From Methylobacterium sp. NMS14P (lineage in GTDB: Bacteria > Pseudomonadota > Alphaproteobacteria > Rhizobiales > Beijerinckiaceae), in assembly GCF_028583545.1 (NCBI RefSeq), contig NZ_CP087107.1, forward strand, positions 124,001-188,000: 64,000 nt of DNA, written 5' to 3'. The notes below the pieces were generated by a model. The model did no database searches. It was not told the origin of the DNA and saw nothing but the letters and a program-made list of their open reading frames with translations. Positions 1-8,054 of this stretch are shown piece by piece (the stretch's first letter is position 1; each line of letters starts with the position of its first letter). Both the position numbers and the translations under genes were made by a program.

Positions 1-151
1 GGATCGCCTGCGGCAACACGTAGGCGGCCAGATGCGGCCAGAGTTCGCTGCCGCCACCTAGGGCCGCGAGCCCCAGGGAGATGACCGGCGAGAGCAGCAG
101 CGCCGCCAGCGCCGTCGCGCCCGCCCAGCCGAGACCGCGCGCCGCCGCCAT
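1..151 (-). CDS. Ferric-iron ABC transporter permease (FbpB-like), N-terminal part only
   Basis: The 50 visible residues begin MAAARGLGWAG and form one hydrophobic helix, as expected for the first membrane segment of an FbpB/SfuB permease; the rest lies beyond the left edge. The ATG at 149-151 has a GAGG just upstream and lies 16 bases after the stop of the iron-binding protein, on the same strand. The family is assigned mainly from this position after a binding protein with a tyrosine-pair iron site. It would form the inner-membrane channel for Fe3+ uptake. Confidence in the gene is good; the exact substrate is inferred. Confidence 0.6.
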   Translation of the reverse strand, partial: MAAARGLGWAGATALAALLLSPVISLGLAALGGGSELWPHLAAYVLPQAI

Positions 152-167
152 CCTCGTCCGCACGGGT

Positions 168-1193
168 TCAGTTGTCGAAACCGACCTTGTCGACGAGCAG
201 GCTCGCCGCCTTGCGGCTGCGGGCGATCTCCAGCAGCGGCGTCCGATCGATGGTCAGGGTGCCGAGGCTCGCGAGCAGCGGGTCGATCGCGGCGCCGGCC
301 TTCACGGGATACTCGTAGTCGGCGTTGGCGTAGACCGCCTGCGCCTCGTCGGAGACGAGGTATTCGAGGAACTTCACCGCTTCCTCGCGGTTGGGCGCCG
401 CCTTGGCGACGACGGCGCCCGAGACGTTCACATGGGTGCCGCCGTCCTCGAAGGTCGGGAGCACGACCTTGATCGCCTGGCCCCATTTCTGCTGGTCCGG
501 TCCGCCGCGCCCCGAGCGCATCAGCCCGACATAGTAGGAATTCCCGAGACCGACCTCGCAGAGGTCGGCGGCGATGTCCCGGGCCACGTCGCGGTCACCG
601 CCCGCCGCCTTCCGCGCGAGATTGGCCTTCAGCCCGCGCAGCCACGCTTCGGTCTTCTCCGCGCCGTGGCGGACGAGGAAGGCCGAGATCAGCGCGGTGT
701 TGTAGGGGTGCTGTCCCGAGCGTAGGCACACCTGTCCCTTCCACTGCGGATCGGCGAGGGACTCGTAGGTCGCGGCGGTGAGGCCCGAGAGGTTCTCGTC
801 GGCATAGAGCACGCGGGCGCGCATCGAGAGGGCGAACCACCGGCCTCCGGCGTCGCGCAGGGGCGCGGGCACCGCCGCCTCCAGCGCGGGCGAGCGCACC
901 GGCTGGGCGAGATCGCGGTCCACGAGTTCGATCAGGTTGCCGATATCGACCGTCATGAGGATGTCGGCGGAGGAGCGGGCGCCCTCGGCGGCGACGCGCT
1001 CGGCGAGGCCCTTCTCCACGAAAACCGTGTTCACCTTGACGCCGCTCTTGGCGGTGTAGGCTTCGAGCAGGGGGCGGATCAGGCCAGGTTCCCGCGTCGT
1101 GTAGAGGTTCACCTCCGCCGCGTGGGCAGTCGCGCCGAGGCCGAGCGAGAGAGCGAGGCCGGACCAGGCACACTTTCTGGAGAGAGGTGACAC
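168..1193 (-). CDS. Fe(3+) ABC transporter periplasmic substrate-binding protein (FbpA/FutA-like)
   Basis: Periplasmic iron-binding protein of a ferric ABC importer. From the GTG at 1191-1193 it has a Sec signal of about 26 residues ending AHAA, then EVNLYTTREPGL, the opening beta strand of this fold. A later NSYYVGLM carries the adjacent tyrosines that bind Fe3+ in FbpA and FutA. I chose GTG because AAGGGGG stands about 8 bases upstream and the signal peptide begins there; an ATG at 1253 would add 20 residues without signal character. About 341 residues is normal. It lies between the ATPase gene upstream and the permease gene downstream, all on the minus strand. An AT-rich stretch before it may hold its own promoter. 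Confidence 0.85.
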   Translation of the reverse strand: MSPLSRKCAWSGLALSLGLGATAHAAEVNLYTTREPGLIRPLLEAYTAKSGVKVNTVFVEKGLAERVAAEGARSSADILMTVDIGNLIELVDRDLAQPVRSPALEAAVPAPLRDAGGRWFALSMRARVLYADENLSGLTAATYESLADPQWKGQVCLRSGQHPYNTALISAFLVRHGAEKTEAWLRGLKANLARKAAGGDRDVARDIAADLCEVGLGNSYYVGLMRSGRGGPDQQKWGQAIKVVLPTFEDGGTHVNVSGAVVAKAAPNREEAVKFLEYLVSDEAQAVYANADYEYPVKAGAAIDPLLASLGTLTIDRTPLLEIARSRKAASLLVDKVGFDN

Positions 1194-1263
1194 GGAAAAA
1201 CCCCCTTCATCGAACGATGCATAGGGGTTATACATGGAAGCATTGCATCGCAAGAAAGTTTTG

Positions 1264-1280
1264 TTTTTAAATATTCTAAT
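1264..1280 (-). promoter_or_regulatory. Candidate Irr (ICE-like) iron box upstream of the iron-binding protein gene
   Basis: On the minus strand this reads ATTAGAATATTTAAAAA and matches 11 of the 14 fixed positions of the rhizobial Irr iron control element (TTTAGAA, 3 bases, TTCTAAA). It overlaps the stop codon of the ATPase gene and lies about 70 bases before the binding-protein start, in an AT-rich island unlike its surroundings. The match was made by eye; binding is inference. Confidence 0.25.
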
Positions 1281-2400
1281 TCATCGAGGGATCGTCTTCG
1301 CGCGCTCCTCTCGCTGGGAAGATATGGACCTGCTCCGGCAGGAGGTGGATGCCGACTTCGTCTCCGGGAACGGCCGCCGGCGGGAGGTGGAGACGCAGCG
1401 GCGCGTCGAGACCGGCAACCGCGAGATCCAGGCGCAGGCGCGGTCCCGCGAAGGTGCGGCCGAGGACGGCGGCGCGCGCCCCGTCCCCCGCCGGTCCGGG
1501 CGGGGGCCCGAGGCGGATCGCTTCCGGGCGAAGGCACACCGTCACACCCCCGTCCGGCACGGCGCCGGGCCGGGGCAGGGGACCGAGCGGCGTCGCGATG
1601 CGGTCGCCCGCCGCCCAGCCCGGAATCTCGATGATCTCGCCGAGCGCCCTGGCGGCGAAAGGCGTCTCCGGCTTGCCGTAGATCGCCTCGGGCGTGCCGG
1701 ATTGGACGATCCGGCCCCGGTGGATCAGGACGATGCGGTTCGCGAAGGCCACGGCCTCCGCAGCGTCGTGGGTCACGAGGAGCGCGCCGGTCCGGTCCCG
1801 GCGCAGGACGGCGAGGGTATCGGCGCGGACGTGATCGCGGGTGCCGGCATCGAGGTTCGAGAACGGCTCGTCGAGGAGCAGGACCCGCGGGCGCGGGGCC
1901 AGGGCGCGGGCGAGCGCCACCCGCTGCGCCTCGCCGCCCGACAGGGTGCCCGGATAGCTGTCGGCCCGGTGCGCCAAGCCCACCTGTTCGAGCCGCTCGC
2001 GGGCGACGCGCTCCGCCTCCGCGCCGCCGAGATCGGCGAGGCCGAAGCGAACATTGGCGAGCACGGTGAGATGGGGAAACAGCGCGTAGTCCTGGAACAT
2101 GAGCCCGACGCCGCGGGTCGCGGGCGACTCGTTGCGACCGCGGCCGGCGACACGCCGGTCCCCGATGGTGATCTCGCCCGCATCCGGCGCGTCCAGGCCG
2201 GCGATGAGCCGCAGCAGCGTGCTCTTACCGCAGCCGGAGGCGCCGAGCACCGCCAGGATCTCGCCCGGCACGAGGGTCAGCGAGACGCGATCCAGCGCGA
2301 GCGTCCGGCCGAACCGCCGGCTCACGCCCGAGACCACCAGCCGCGAGGCGGCGGGACAAGAGGCAGTGGCGGGCGTCGGAACCCTGCGTCGTCGAAACAA
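1276..2400 (-). CDS. Ferric-iron ABC transporter ATP-binding protein (FbpC/PotA type)
   Basis: Cytoplasmic ATPase of the iron importer, 374 residues. Walker A GASGCGKST is at residues 53-61; the Q-loop (FQDYALFPHLT), signature LSGGEAQR, Walker B LLLDEPFSNLD and the switch histidine (VTHDAAEA) follow in order. Residues from about 240 form the C-terminal OB/TOBE-like extension of the FbpC/PotA group, which often has a regulatory role. The longest frame starts at TTG (2398-2400) with a poor ribosome site; the true start could be a few codons later, before the first beta strand at residue 20. It is the first gene of the iron cluster, 82 bases before the binding-protein start. Confidence 0.85.
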   Translation of the reverse strand: MFRRRRVPTPATASCPAASRLVVSGVSRRFGRTLALDRVSLTLVPGEILAVLGASGCGKSTLLRLIAGLDAPDAGEITIGDRRVAGRGRNESPATRGVGLMFQDYALFPHLTVLANVRFGLADLGGAEAERVARERLEQVGLAHRADSYPGTLSGGEAQRVALARALAPRPRVLLLDEPFSNLDAGTRDHVRADTLAVLRRDRTGALLVTHDAAEAVAFANRIVLIHRGRIVQSGTPEAIYGKPETPFAARALGEIIEIPGWAAGDRIATPLGPLPRPGAVPDGGVTVCLRPEAIRLGPPPGPAGDGARAAVLGRTFAGPRLRLDLAVAGLDAPLRLHLPPAAVPGDEVGIHLLPEQVHIFPARGAREDDPSMN

Positions 2401-2743
2401 GGATGGGCAATCCCGGAGGCGGGCCTTGCAGGAGAACGGCCGACACCGTCCTTCTCATCCAGCCGCGCTGATCGCGCGTGGCCCAGGCTGACGAGCTGCC
2501 TGTGACCATCTTCTCCGGACACCTTCTCCGAAGCGGATGAGTCCCTTCCGGCAGGCTCTGACGGCGTTCACGGGCCGCCGGGTGTCACAGGTCGAGCGGT
2601 TTCGCGAGTGTCTGCCTGGGGGCGGCGCGGGCCTCGGGGGGCGCGTTCCGTGACCGGAGCGGCGCCATCGGCCCCGGTTGCGAATGGCGGGTCCTGTGGT
2701 CTCGGAAGACGCGACAGGGCCCGCCACCTTCGAGGAACTTCGG
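2401..2743. other. Gene-free stretch before the iron operon
   Basis: No reading frame here has a plausible start with protein-like composition on either strand. It must hold the promoter of the minus-strand iron operon, but I could not place -35/-10 elements. Confidence 0.4.
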
Positions 2744-2914
2744 CTACGGCTTGTTGGCTGGAGCCGGGTTTGTGGTCGTTGCCGGTGGCGCGGGGTTTGC
2801 CGGCGCCGTGCTCGCAGGAGGTGGAGGAGGCGCGGGGGCCTCGGCCTTCTTCTCGTCTTTGCAGGCCGTGAGCGTGAGCAACCCGACGAGCGGCAGCAGT
2901 GAGCGAATACGCAT
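2744..2914 (-). CDS. Small proline/alanine-rich lipoprotein, 56 aa
   Basis: A short gene with a near-perfect ribosome site (AGGAGG, 7 bases before the ATG at 2912-2914). The product begins MRIRSLLPLVGLL and has a lipobox LTAC ending at Cys18, so it should be a signal-peptidase-II lipoprotein. The mature part of about 39 residues starts KDEKKAE and continues as a flexible P/A/T/N-rich tail with five prolines in a row. Asp at +3, not +2, does not suggest inner-membrane retention, so outer-membrane sorting is plausible. Function unknown; similar small lipoproteins are common in this lineage. It stands alone on the minus strand. Confidence 0.7.
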   Translation of the reverse strand: MRIRSLLPLVGLLTLTACKDEKKAEAPAPPPPPASTAPANPAPPATTTNPAPANKP

Positions 2915-3107
2915 GAGTGTTCCTCCTGTTTGGCCAGTTCAGGCGATGAGGAACGTCACCCGGTCGCTGTTCGATCCAGCGCGCGGTGATCCCGGCCACA
3001 AACCTGATGCCCGTCCATCGCGGGTCTCGTCGCGGCGAGCCACGGCCATGGGTCGGGTCCGGCTGTCCGGTGAGACCAATCCAGAGCGATGTGCCTGATC
3101 GAACCGG

Positions 3108-3341
3108 TCAGAGCGGGCCGGCATGGATGCGGCCGAGCGTGGTGCAGTCCTGTTCGGCGGGCGCGCGGTCCAACACCGCAGCGAAGTCGATGTCGCTCGC
3201 ACCCAGCCGGACGTCGTCGTGCGCGATCGATCCGACGAGGTACAGGCCTCGGAGAACCGGCGCCCGCTCTGCGTAGAGACGCCGCATGAAGTCCGTGACG
3301 ACCGTGCCGACGGAGGCTGGGAGCGGTATCGACGTCCTCAT
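3108..3341 (-). pseudogene. N-terminal remnant of an AadA-type nucleotidyltransferase
   Basis: The 77 residues carry the nucleotidyltransferase core GSIAHDDVRLGASDIDF, matching the GSxxxxDxRxxxSDIDF pattern of aminoglycoside adenylyltransferase-like enzymes, followed by a typical helix (LGRIHAGPL). A stop then ends the frame where relatives continue for another 150-190 residues, and the other two frames downstream show no continuation. I read this as a truncated, probably inactive gene. The ATG at 3339-3341 was chosen over an upstream one because only the region after it looks coding. No resistance role can be inferred from a fragment. Confidence 0.6.
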
Positions 3342-3579
3342 GGCTGGCCTCCGAACCTGCGAGCGACGAAATCGATGCTTGCGATCGACCGGCGGGAGTG
3401 ACGGCAGTGTCTGCAATCGCACGAGCAAGGGCAACGTCGGAGCGATCGTCGAGACGTCAGTCGCGGCTGTGACCTCATCCCGCTTCCGCGCGACCGCATG
3501 GGCGGGAACGGATGGAGATCGAAGCTCGTTGAACCCTCAGGTTGCGTTTCCTGAATCAGAACAACCGGGGAGATCGCCC

Positions 3580-4140
3580 GTGACGCCGTCCCTGCAATCT
3601 GCCTTGGCCGCCTCGGGCTATGTCGGCTTCTGGGAAACGAACCTCGCCACACAGATCGTCGCCATGACTGGGGCTCTGCCCAACCTGCTCGGCCTCGACG
3701 AGCAGCGTGCCGCGGCGGGCGTTCCAGTGTCCGCGTTCCTGGAAGGTGTTCATCCCGACGACCGCGAGCGGGTCGCACATCTCGTGCATGAGGCACACCG
3801 CACGGCGGGACGCTTCGAGGCCGAGTTCCATACCAACGATGGTCCTGGCGGTGTGCGTCGCGTCGCTGCGCGCGGTCGGGTCGAGGTCGACGCGTGCGGC
3901 CAGGGTCAACGCTGCCTCGGTGTCGTTCTGGATCTCGGGGACGGCGGCCACGACGACCTCACCGTCTCAGCCCAGCGGCTTCGAGCGATCGATCGGGTCG
4001 TCGACGCGTTGATTGCTGTCCGGCCGCTGGTTGCAGAAGTTGGTTCACCGCTTCTGCGTACGCTGATCGACGCGACCCTCCTGGAATTCGGTAGGCTTCT
4101 GGCCAGTCAAATGAAGCAGACTGAGCGCCAGCTAAATTGA
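3580..4140 (+). CDS. PAS-domain sensor-like protein, 186 aa
   Basis: The GTG at 3580 has GGGGAGA about 8 bases upstream. The reading frame extends further 5', but that part looks non-coding. Residues about 5-125 read as a PAS_3-type fold: a GFWETNL beta strand, an LLGLDEQR helix, FLEGVHPDDRERV (the HPDD motif before the long helix), EAEFHTNDG, and a C-terminal strand. The remaining 60 residues are helical and contain no kinase, GGDEF or EAL domain. It may be a stand-alone sensor or partner protein; ligand unknown. A small gene converges on it from the minus strand 9 bases later. Confidence 0.6.
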   Translation: MTPSLQSALAASGYVGFWETNLATQIVAMTGALPNLLGLDEQRAAAGVPVSAFLEGVHPDDRERVAHLVHEAHRTAGRFEAEFHTNDGPGGVRRVAARGRVEVDACGQGQRCLGVVLDLGDGGHDDLTVSAQRLRAIDRVVDALIAVRPLVAEVGSPLLRTLIDATLLEFGRLLASQMKQTERQLN

Positions 4141-4149
4141 TAAATCTCC

Positions 4150-4368
4150 CTAAGCTCTGTCCTGACCAGCGGCGACAGAGCGGACGAAGTCGATACAGGA
4201 GCGGCGATCGTCGCGGTCCACGACGCGCTCGAAGGCGGTCAAGAGCTCGAGAGCGTCTTCGACCGCGCTGACGTTTGCGGGCTTGTCCCGGAAGATCGCA
4301 ACGTCGTCCCCGAGCGCTGCAGCGATACGCTGCAGAATGCTGCTGCTTCTGGTTCGTTCTTCGGTCAT
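4150..4368 (-). CDS. Small conserved-type cytoplasmic protein, 72 aa
   Basis: The product starts MTEERTRSSSIL and is predicted almost all helical, with an acidic N-terminal half and a run VVDRDDRRSCIDFVRSVA. GGAG lies about 9 bases before the ATG at 4366-4368; the longer frame upstream has shadow-like composition. I do not recognise a named family. A helical protein with a D-D-R-R-x-C-x-D-F-V ending recalls small regulatory proteins of Methylobacteriaceae, but this is only an impression. It converges with the PAS gene. Confidence 0.5.
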   Translation of the reverse strand: MTEERTRSSSILQRIAAALGDDVAIFRDKPANVSAVEDALELLTAFERVVDRDDRRSCIDFVRSVAAGQDRA

Positions 4369-5117
4369 CGCTGCGCTCCAGCCCCAGGTAAACGGTCGCA
4401 GGTACGCGACCGCTGGAGGAAGCGAAACGAACACCCGAACCTGCCTAAGGTATGTGGATGGACACCGCCCGGTATCCGGCGCCTGCAACCTATGCGGGCG
4501 CACAGTTGTAATAATGCGCCTGCAGGTGATCGGTTGCGGCACGCCGGGCATCGACAGCGAGCATGGCGCACCGACCCGCGACGGGCGCCGCGCGCGTGGC
4601 CATCACGATCTTCGCCACTGACGCGCGGCGTTCCTCAGCGTATGCCAGTCCGGAATAGCCGCCTCTCACCGGCCAGCCCTCGATCGAGGTTCCGGGGTGA
4701 GGATGGCGAGGGTGTCCCCATCACGCCGGCCGCGGGATGCCGCCGGGGGGCGCGCCGGCGCTCCTGAGAGGATCCGCCGATGAGGCGGGCGGGCTCATGC
4801 CGACCCGGGCCAGCCGCGCCGATCCCGTCGTCGCGCGCCGGACTCAGACAGTCATCGGCTCTCCGGCACCTGCGTTCCGACCGGTTCGCGGCTCGGCCCC
4901 CACACAGAACTCGTGGGCGACTTTCGCCTCGTCGGAACGGCCAACCACCGTCTGCCGAGTTCCGTGCGTCGCGGTTCGCGCGCGCTCCGTCGGGCTCCGC
5001 CGCATCAGCCACGGGCTGGAGCCGCCGACCTCCCATCTCCGAAGGGAGTAGGTTCTCGGGCGGGCGATCACCGGCAAGTGCGCTAGATCGGGGCCACCGG
5101 TATCGGTGGAGCTGCCT
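4369..5117. other. About 750 bases without a supportable gene
   Basis: Several frames are open here but all are Arg/Pro/Ala/Ser-rich shadows without ribosome sites. No tRNA-like cloverleaf, repeat or clear terminator was seen. Confidence 0.4.
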
Positions 5118-5387
5118 GTGTCCTCGCCACTCGAAAACATCCTGCTCGAAGAACTCCGCGACCTGACGGTACGGGTCGAGGTTTTGCAGTCGACGCTCGG
5201 TATGACCATCTCGTTGCTGGCCGACGAGCAGCGCGTCGCGATCATCAAGATGCTGGCTGACAACCTGAAGCTAGTAGGCAGCGAGGACCCTCGTGGTGTC
5301 GCCGGAGTTGCCGTGAAGGAACTGATCGATCTCGCGCTACTGCCACCGGAGGTGGTTCAGGGCCGACCCGCGAACAACCACCAATAA
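5118..5387 (+). CDS. Hypothetical helical protein, 89 aa
   Basis: The product is mostly amphipathic helix: ENILLEELRDLTVRVEVLQ, then LADEQRVAIIKMLADNL, then VAVKELIDLALLPPEVV. GTG at 5118 is preferred over the in-frame GTG at 5106 because GGTGGAG stands six bases before it. No domain is recognised. The first helix has heptad-like hydrophobics, so it may dimerise. It is a single gene flanked by non-coding stretches. Confidence 0.5.
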   Translation: MSSPLENILLEELRDLTVRVEVLQSTLGMTISLLADEQRVAIIKMLADNLKLVGSEDPRGVAGVAVKELIDLALLPPEVVQGRPANNHQ

Positions 5388-5821
5388 CGGGTCACGCGCG
5401 ACTCGGAGGTCAGCATTTCGGTCGCGGGGTTCGGCTCTGCGCGCCGCAACGGCACGGCATGTTCCGCGAACGCAGCGGCGCCGCCTCACGACCAGCAGAC
5501 GGTGGAACCGGCGAGCGAGGTGGACGCGCGGGCATGGCCGTCTCGCGCCTGCCTTCGCGCGATTGAAGAGTTTGGGACCTCGGGTCGGCTCGCAGTCCAC
5601 AGACAAGGTGCCGAGGCAGGATCGTGCACTGCGCGTGCGCGATCGGGCAGGACGCCGTGGCGGCTCTCACGATGGCGTCGACGCAAGCTGCTCAGTGGGT
5701 GGTCGCGGCGGCTTGCGCTGAGTGAAAAGCGGTCCTCGTCGTCATCGTCCGCGCGGAGGCGCTCCTCACGGCGGATCGCACCCCGCCGCCGAGAAGCGCA
5801 TCGCCGGCCATCCGGTCGGGC
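5388..5821. other. Gene-free stretch
   Basis: No frame in this 434-base stretch has both a ribosome site and protein-like composition. Nothing else recognisable was found. Confidence 0.35.
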
Positions 5822-5917
5822 CTAGGTACCGAAGAGCACCCCAGCCGAGCCCGCGACCGTCATCGCGAGGCCGCCCGCGAAGGCGCCGATCATCGCGTAG
5901 GAAAAGGCCTTGAGCAT
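5822..5917 (-). CDS. Possible 31-aa single-helix membrane peptide
   Basis: Reads MLKAFSYAMIGAFAGGLAMT and ends LFGT: almost entirely a glycine/alanine-rich transmembrane helix with one positive charge at the start, so the N-terminus probably faces the cytoplasm. It lies 15 bases after the exported-protein gene at 5933-6199 on the same strand, which suggests cotranscription. The ribosome site is weak (GGGGCGAT). Function unknown; low confidence because of length. Confidence 0.4.
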   Translation of the reverse strand: MLKAFSYAMIGAFAGGLAMTVAGSAGVLFGT

Positions 5918-5932
5918 CGGATCGCCCCGAAC

Positions 5933-6199
5933 TCAGCAGCGGTTGCCGCCCGCGGTCTGGCCATACTGCTTGACCGGAAAGTTCTGCTGGTTGGCATTGC
6001 CCTCGGCCGCCGAGCTCTGCGGGCAGGTCGTGGGGTTGCGGTCGTAGCGGCTGCCGAACGGGGCGCCGAACGAGCCCGTGGTTTCAACATCGTAGGGCGT
6101 GTAGCCCGTCCAGGCGGGACGGTCGTAGGACATCGCGGACGAGATCGGTGCTGCGGCAAGTGCGAGGGCAGCGACGGCAGCGGCGATACGGGTCTTCAT
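5933..6199 (-). CDS. Small exported protein of unknown function, 88 aa
   Basis: Starts MKTRIAAAVAALALAAAPISSA, a clear Sec signal peptide. The mature part of about 65 residues is polar, Tyr/Gly/Asn-rich (RPAWTGYTPYDVETTG, FGSRYDRNP) and has two cysteines, one near the end, which could form a disulfide. AAAGGAG lies about 12 bases before the ATG. Proteins with this layout are frequent in Methylobacterium, but I know no assigned role. It probably heads a two-gene unit with the 31-aa peptide gene. Confidence 0.7.
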   Translation of the reverse strand: MKTRIAAAVAALALAAAPISSAMSYDRPAWTGYTPYDVETTGSFGAPFGSRYDRNPTTCPQSSAAEGNANQQNFPVKQYGQTAGGNRC

Positions 6200-6497
6200 G
6201 GGCTAATTCTTACTCCTTTACGCAGTACAGTCCGAGCTATTCGGTCCATTTTCTCTTGCGTGATACCGATATGGGGCTGGCTATCTCGTTGCGACGTGTC
6301 GCTGCGCACGCAGCGTCCGGGATTAAGCGGGACGGAGGCGCTGCTGTGGCCCTGCGTGAACGGGCTGCCTTTGCCGCCGGCATCGAGACCGCGCGGCAGA
6401 TTGCGCTCGCAGGCTCCGATGATTGAACCAGACGAGTGCTTCAGGTCTTCCCTACGAGCCGACGCGATCTCTCTTCGCTGAGGCACGGAGGAGCTCT

Positions 6498-6782
6498 ATG
6501 CGTATTCTAGTTCTTGCCGCGCTCGCAGGTGTAGGCCTCGGCGTGCTGGCCGTCCCCGCCTCGGCCGTGCCGGCCGGCCCCGTGACTGGCATCTCGTCGC
6601 CGTCCGACATGCTCACCACCGTTCGGATGCGGCGCCATCACGTGCGGCGCCACTCGATGTCGCGGATCCAGCGGCGGTATCCCGGCGCGAGCTTCGTCCG
6701 GAACAAGACTCCCGGCGCTCCGGGCGGCAGCAGCCGGGGCAATGGGGTCACCGGCAGCTACGCCGCGCCCAGCGGAAGGTAG
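6498..6782 (+). CDS. Small basic exported protein, 94 aa
   Basis: The ATG at 6498 follows ACGGAGGAGCTCT, an excellent ribosome site; the frame open upstream is not needed. The first 22 residues (MRILVLAALAGVGLGVLAV and an Ala-rich cleavage region) are a Sec signal. The mature protein is strongly basic, with an RMRRHHVRRHSM cluster and a Gly/Ser-rich tail. This suggests an envelope or nucleic-acid/polyanion-binding role, but no family is recognised. Monocistronic by position. Confidence 0.65.
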   Translation: MRILVLAALAGVGLGVLAVPASAVPAGPVTGISSPSDMLTTVRMRRHHVRRHSMSRIQRRYPGASFVRNKTPGAPGGSSRGNGVTGSYAAPSGR

Positions 6783-7011
6783 GCTCGCACTCTCGCGTAT
6801 CGCGGCCCGCTCCGGCAGCCGCGGCGGGCTTCCCCGTACTTCCCCGCACGATGTCTCCGCCACCGGACCCCTGCTCTGCGACAGCGTGCAGGACCGTGGC
6901 GGAGGATGGCGAAGGCGGAATGAACATCAGCTCCCGGCCATCTCACCGGGATCTGATGTGCGCCGAGACCCGACGATCGCGCGGGCGAAGGGCGGCCGAT
7001 GCGTCGGCCTC

Positions 7012-7395
7012 TCAGTGAGCCAGTCTCGCGGGGAGCACCGTCGGCGCCGTGCGGGACGCATTCGACGCTGCGAACGAGGCAACGAAGCCAGCTAGCGACC
7101 GCACATCGTCCGGTTGCCGCGGATCTCGAGCAACCGCGGCGGCCTCGCGTTCCAGCCGAAGGTTGCAGGCCTTTGTCGGGAGGCCGACATCTGGCGTGCA
7201 GGCGTCGTGGCGGGCGCAAGCCGCGTCCAGGGCGTCGATAGGCGGCAGAGGGGCGTTGTTGCCGGGGCCGCAGTAGTTGCCGTGAATGAGAAATTTCGGC
7301 CCGCCATTGGCGGCCGGCTGTGCCCAGGACGGAGCGGCCCACGCGGCGGCGAGGAAGGCGGGGGCGGCGAGGCTGATGACGGTGCGAGTCAACAT
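7012..7395 (-). CDS. Exported phospholipase A2-like protein, 127 aa
   Basis: From the ATG at 7393-7395 (GGAGGG about 9 bases upstream) the protein has a Sec signal ending near residue 26 (PSWAQ). The mature part contains IHGNYCGPGN, like the calcium-binding loop of secreted PLA2, and DAACARHDAC at 57-66, matching the PLA2 active-site pattern with the His63-Asp64 pair. Cys42, 60, 66 and 77 could form disulfides. This is the whole conserved core of bacterial PLA2-type proteins; the rest is helical. It would hydrolyse sn-2 acyl esters of phospholipids outside the cytoplasm. Catalysis is inferred from motifs. The longer open frame upstream is not coding-like. Confidence 0.7.
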   Translation of the reverse strand: MLTRTVISLAAPAFLAAAWAAPSWAQPAANGGPKFLIHGNYCGPGNNAPLPPIDALDAACARHDACTPDVGLPTKACNLRLEREAAAVARDPRQPDDVRSLAGFVASFAASNASRTAPTVLPARLAH

Positions 7396-7687
7396 GGTGG
7401 AGACCCTCCAGCACCTCGCCGCATAGTCCCATCGGCGATGACGGTGCGAGACTTGGTTAAGCACCGCACATGACTTCGCGACGTGCTCCAGAACACTACC
7501 CCTATTTGGATGACGCTCGGCCCGCGGGGCGGACAGCGGGGTCGCCGAGTCGCCGCGTCCGCGGCATCGTGCGGAACCACGGGTGTCCGAGGCGAAGGCG
7601 GGCAGGGAATGCGGAACAGTGTCCGCGCCCGTCCGGTTGGCCTGAAGCGACTGCCGCAGGCTCGCGGCTGTGGCCAGGAGATAGCCC

Positions 7688-7981
7688 TTGTTCAAAGTAC
7701 CCGCACTGACGGCTGGGTTGTTCGCAGCCAGCATGTTTCTCGCCCCCGCCCCGGCATCTGCGGCTCAGATCGGCATCGGAGCCGTTCCGGAGGCCGGTTC
7801 CACGGTGCAGGAAGTCCAGTATGGCTACGGCGGCCCGCGCTTCGGTTACGGTCGCCGGGGCTACGGTGGCCCGCACTTCCGTGGGCGCGGCTACGGCTAT
7901 GGGCGAGGCTATGGTCGTGGCTACGGCCGCGGATACGGGCACGGCCATGGTTATGGATACGGGCGCCGCGGCGGCTTCTGA
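7688..7981 (+). CDS. Exported glycine/tyrosine/arginine-rich repeat protein, 97 aa
   Basis: Starts at TTG (7688-7690), supported by AGGAGAT seven bases upstream and by the signal peptide beginning there (FKVPALTAGLFAASMFLAPA, cleavage after ASA near residue 25). The mature protein opens with IGIGAVPEAG, then becomes a low-complexity tail of GYGRGY-like units with His and Arg from about residue 45. Similar Gly/Tyr-rich exported proteins occur widely in Methylobacterium with no known role. The internal repeats are protein-level; the matching DNA repeats at 7830-7970 are coding, not a CRISPR. Confidence 0.7.
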   Translation: MFKVPALTAGLFAASMFLAPAPASAAQIGIGAVPEAGSTVQEVQYGYGGPRFGYGRRGYGGPHFRGRGYGYGRGYGRGYGRGYGHGHGYGYGRRGGF

Positions 7982-8006
7982 TACGCCCCGCTGAGCTGAT
8001 CCTAGC

Positions 8007-8035
8007 AAGCCCGCCCGGTCCTCCGGCGCGGGCTT
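8007..8035. terminator. Hairpin between convergent genes
   Basis: AAGCCCGC and GCGGGCTT form a perfect 8-bp stem around a 13-base loop, followed by CTTCG. It lies between the plus-strand gene ending at 7981 and the minus-strand gene ending at 8055, so it can serve both. Confidence 0.6.
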
Positions 8036-8054
8036 CTTCGTGCGATGCTGCGCG

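Noticed and set aside
7830..7970. Short tandem repeats resembling an array
   Set aside because: They are in-frame GYGRGY-type codon repeats of an exported protein, without equal repeats and unique spacers, so not a CRISPR.
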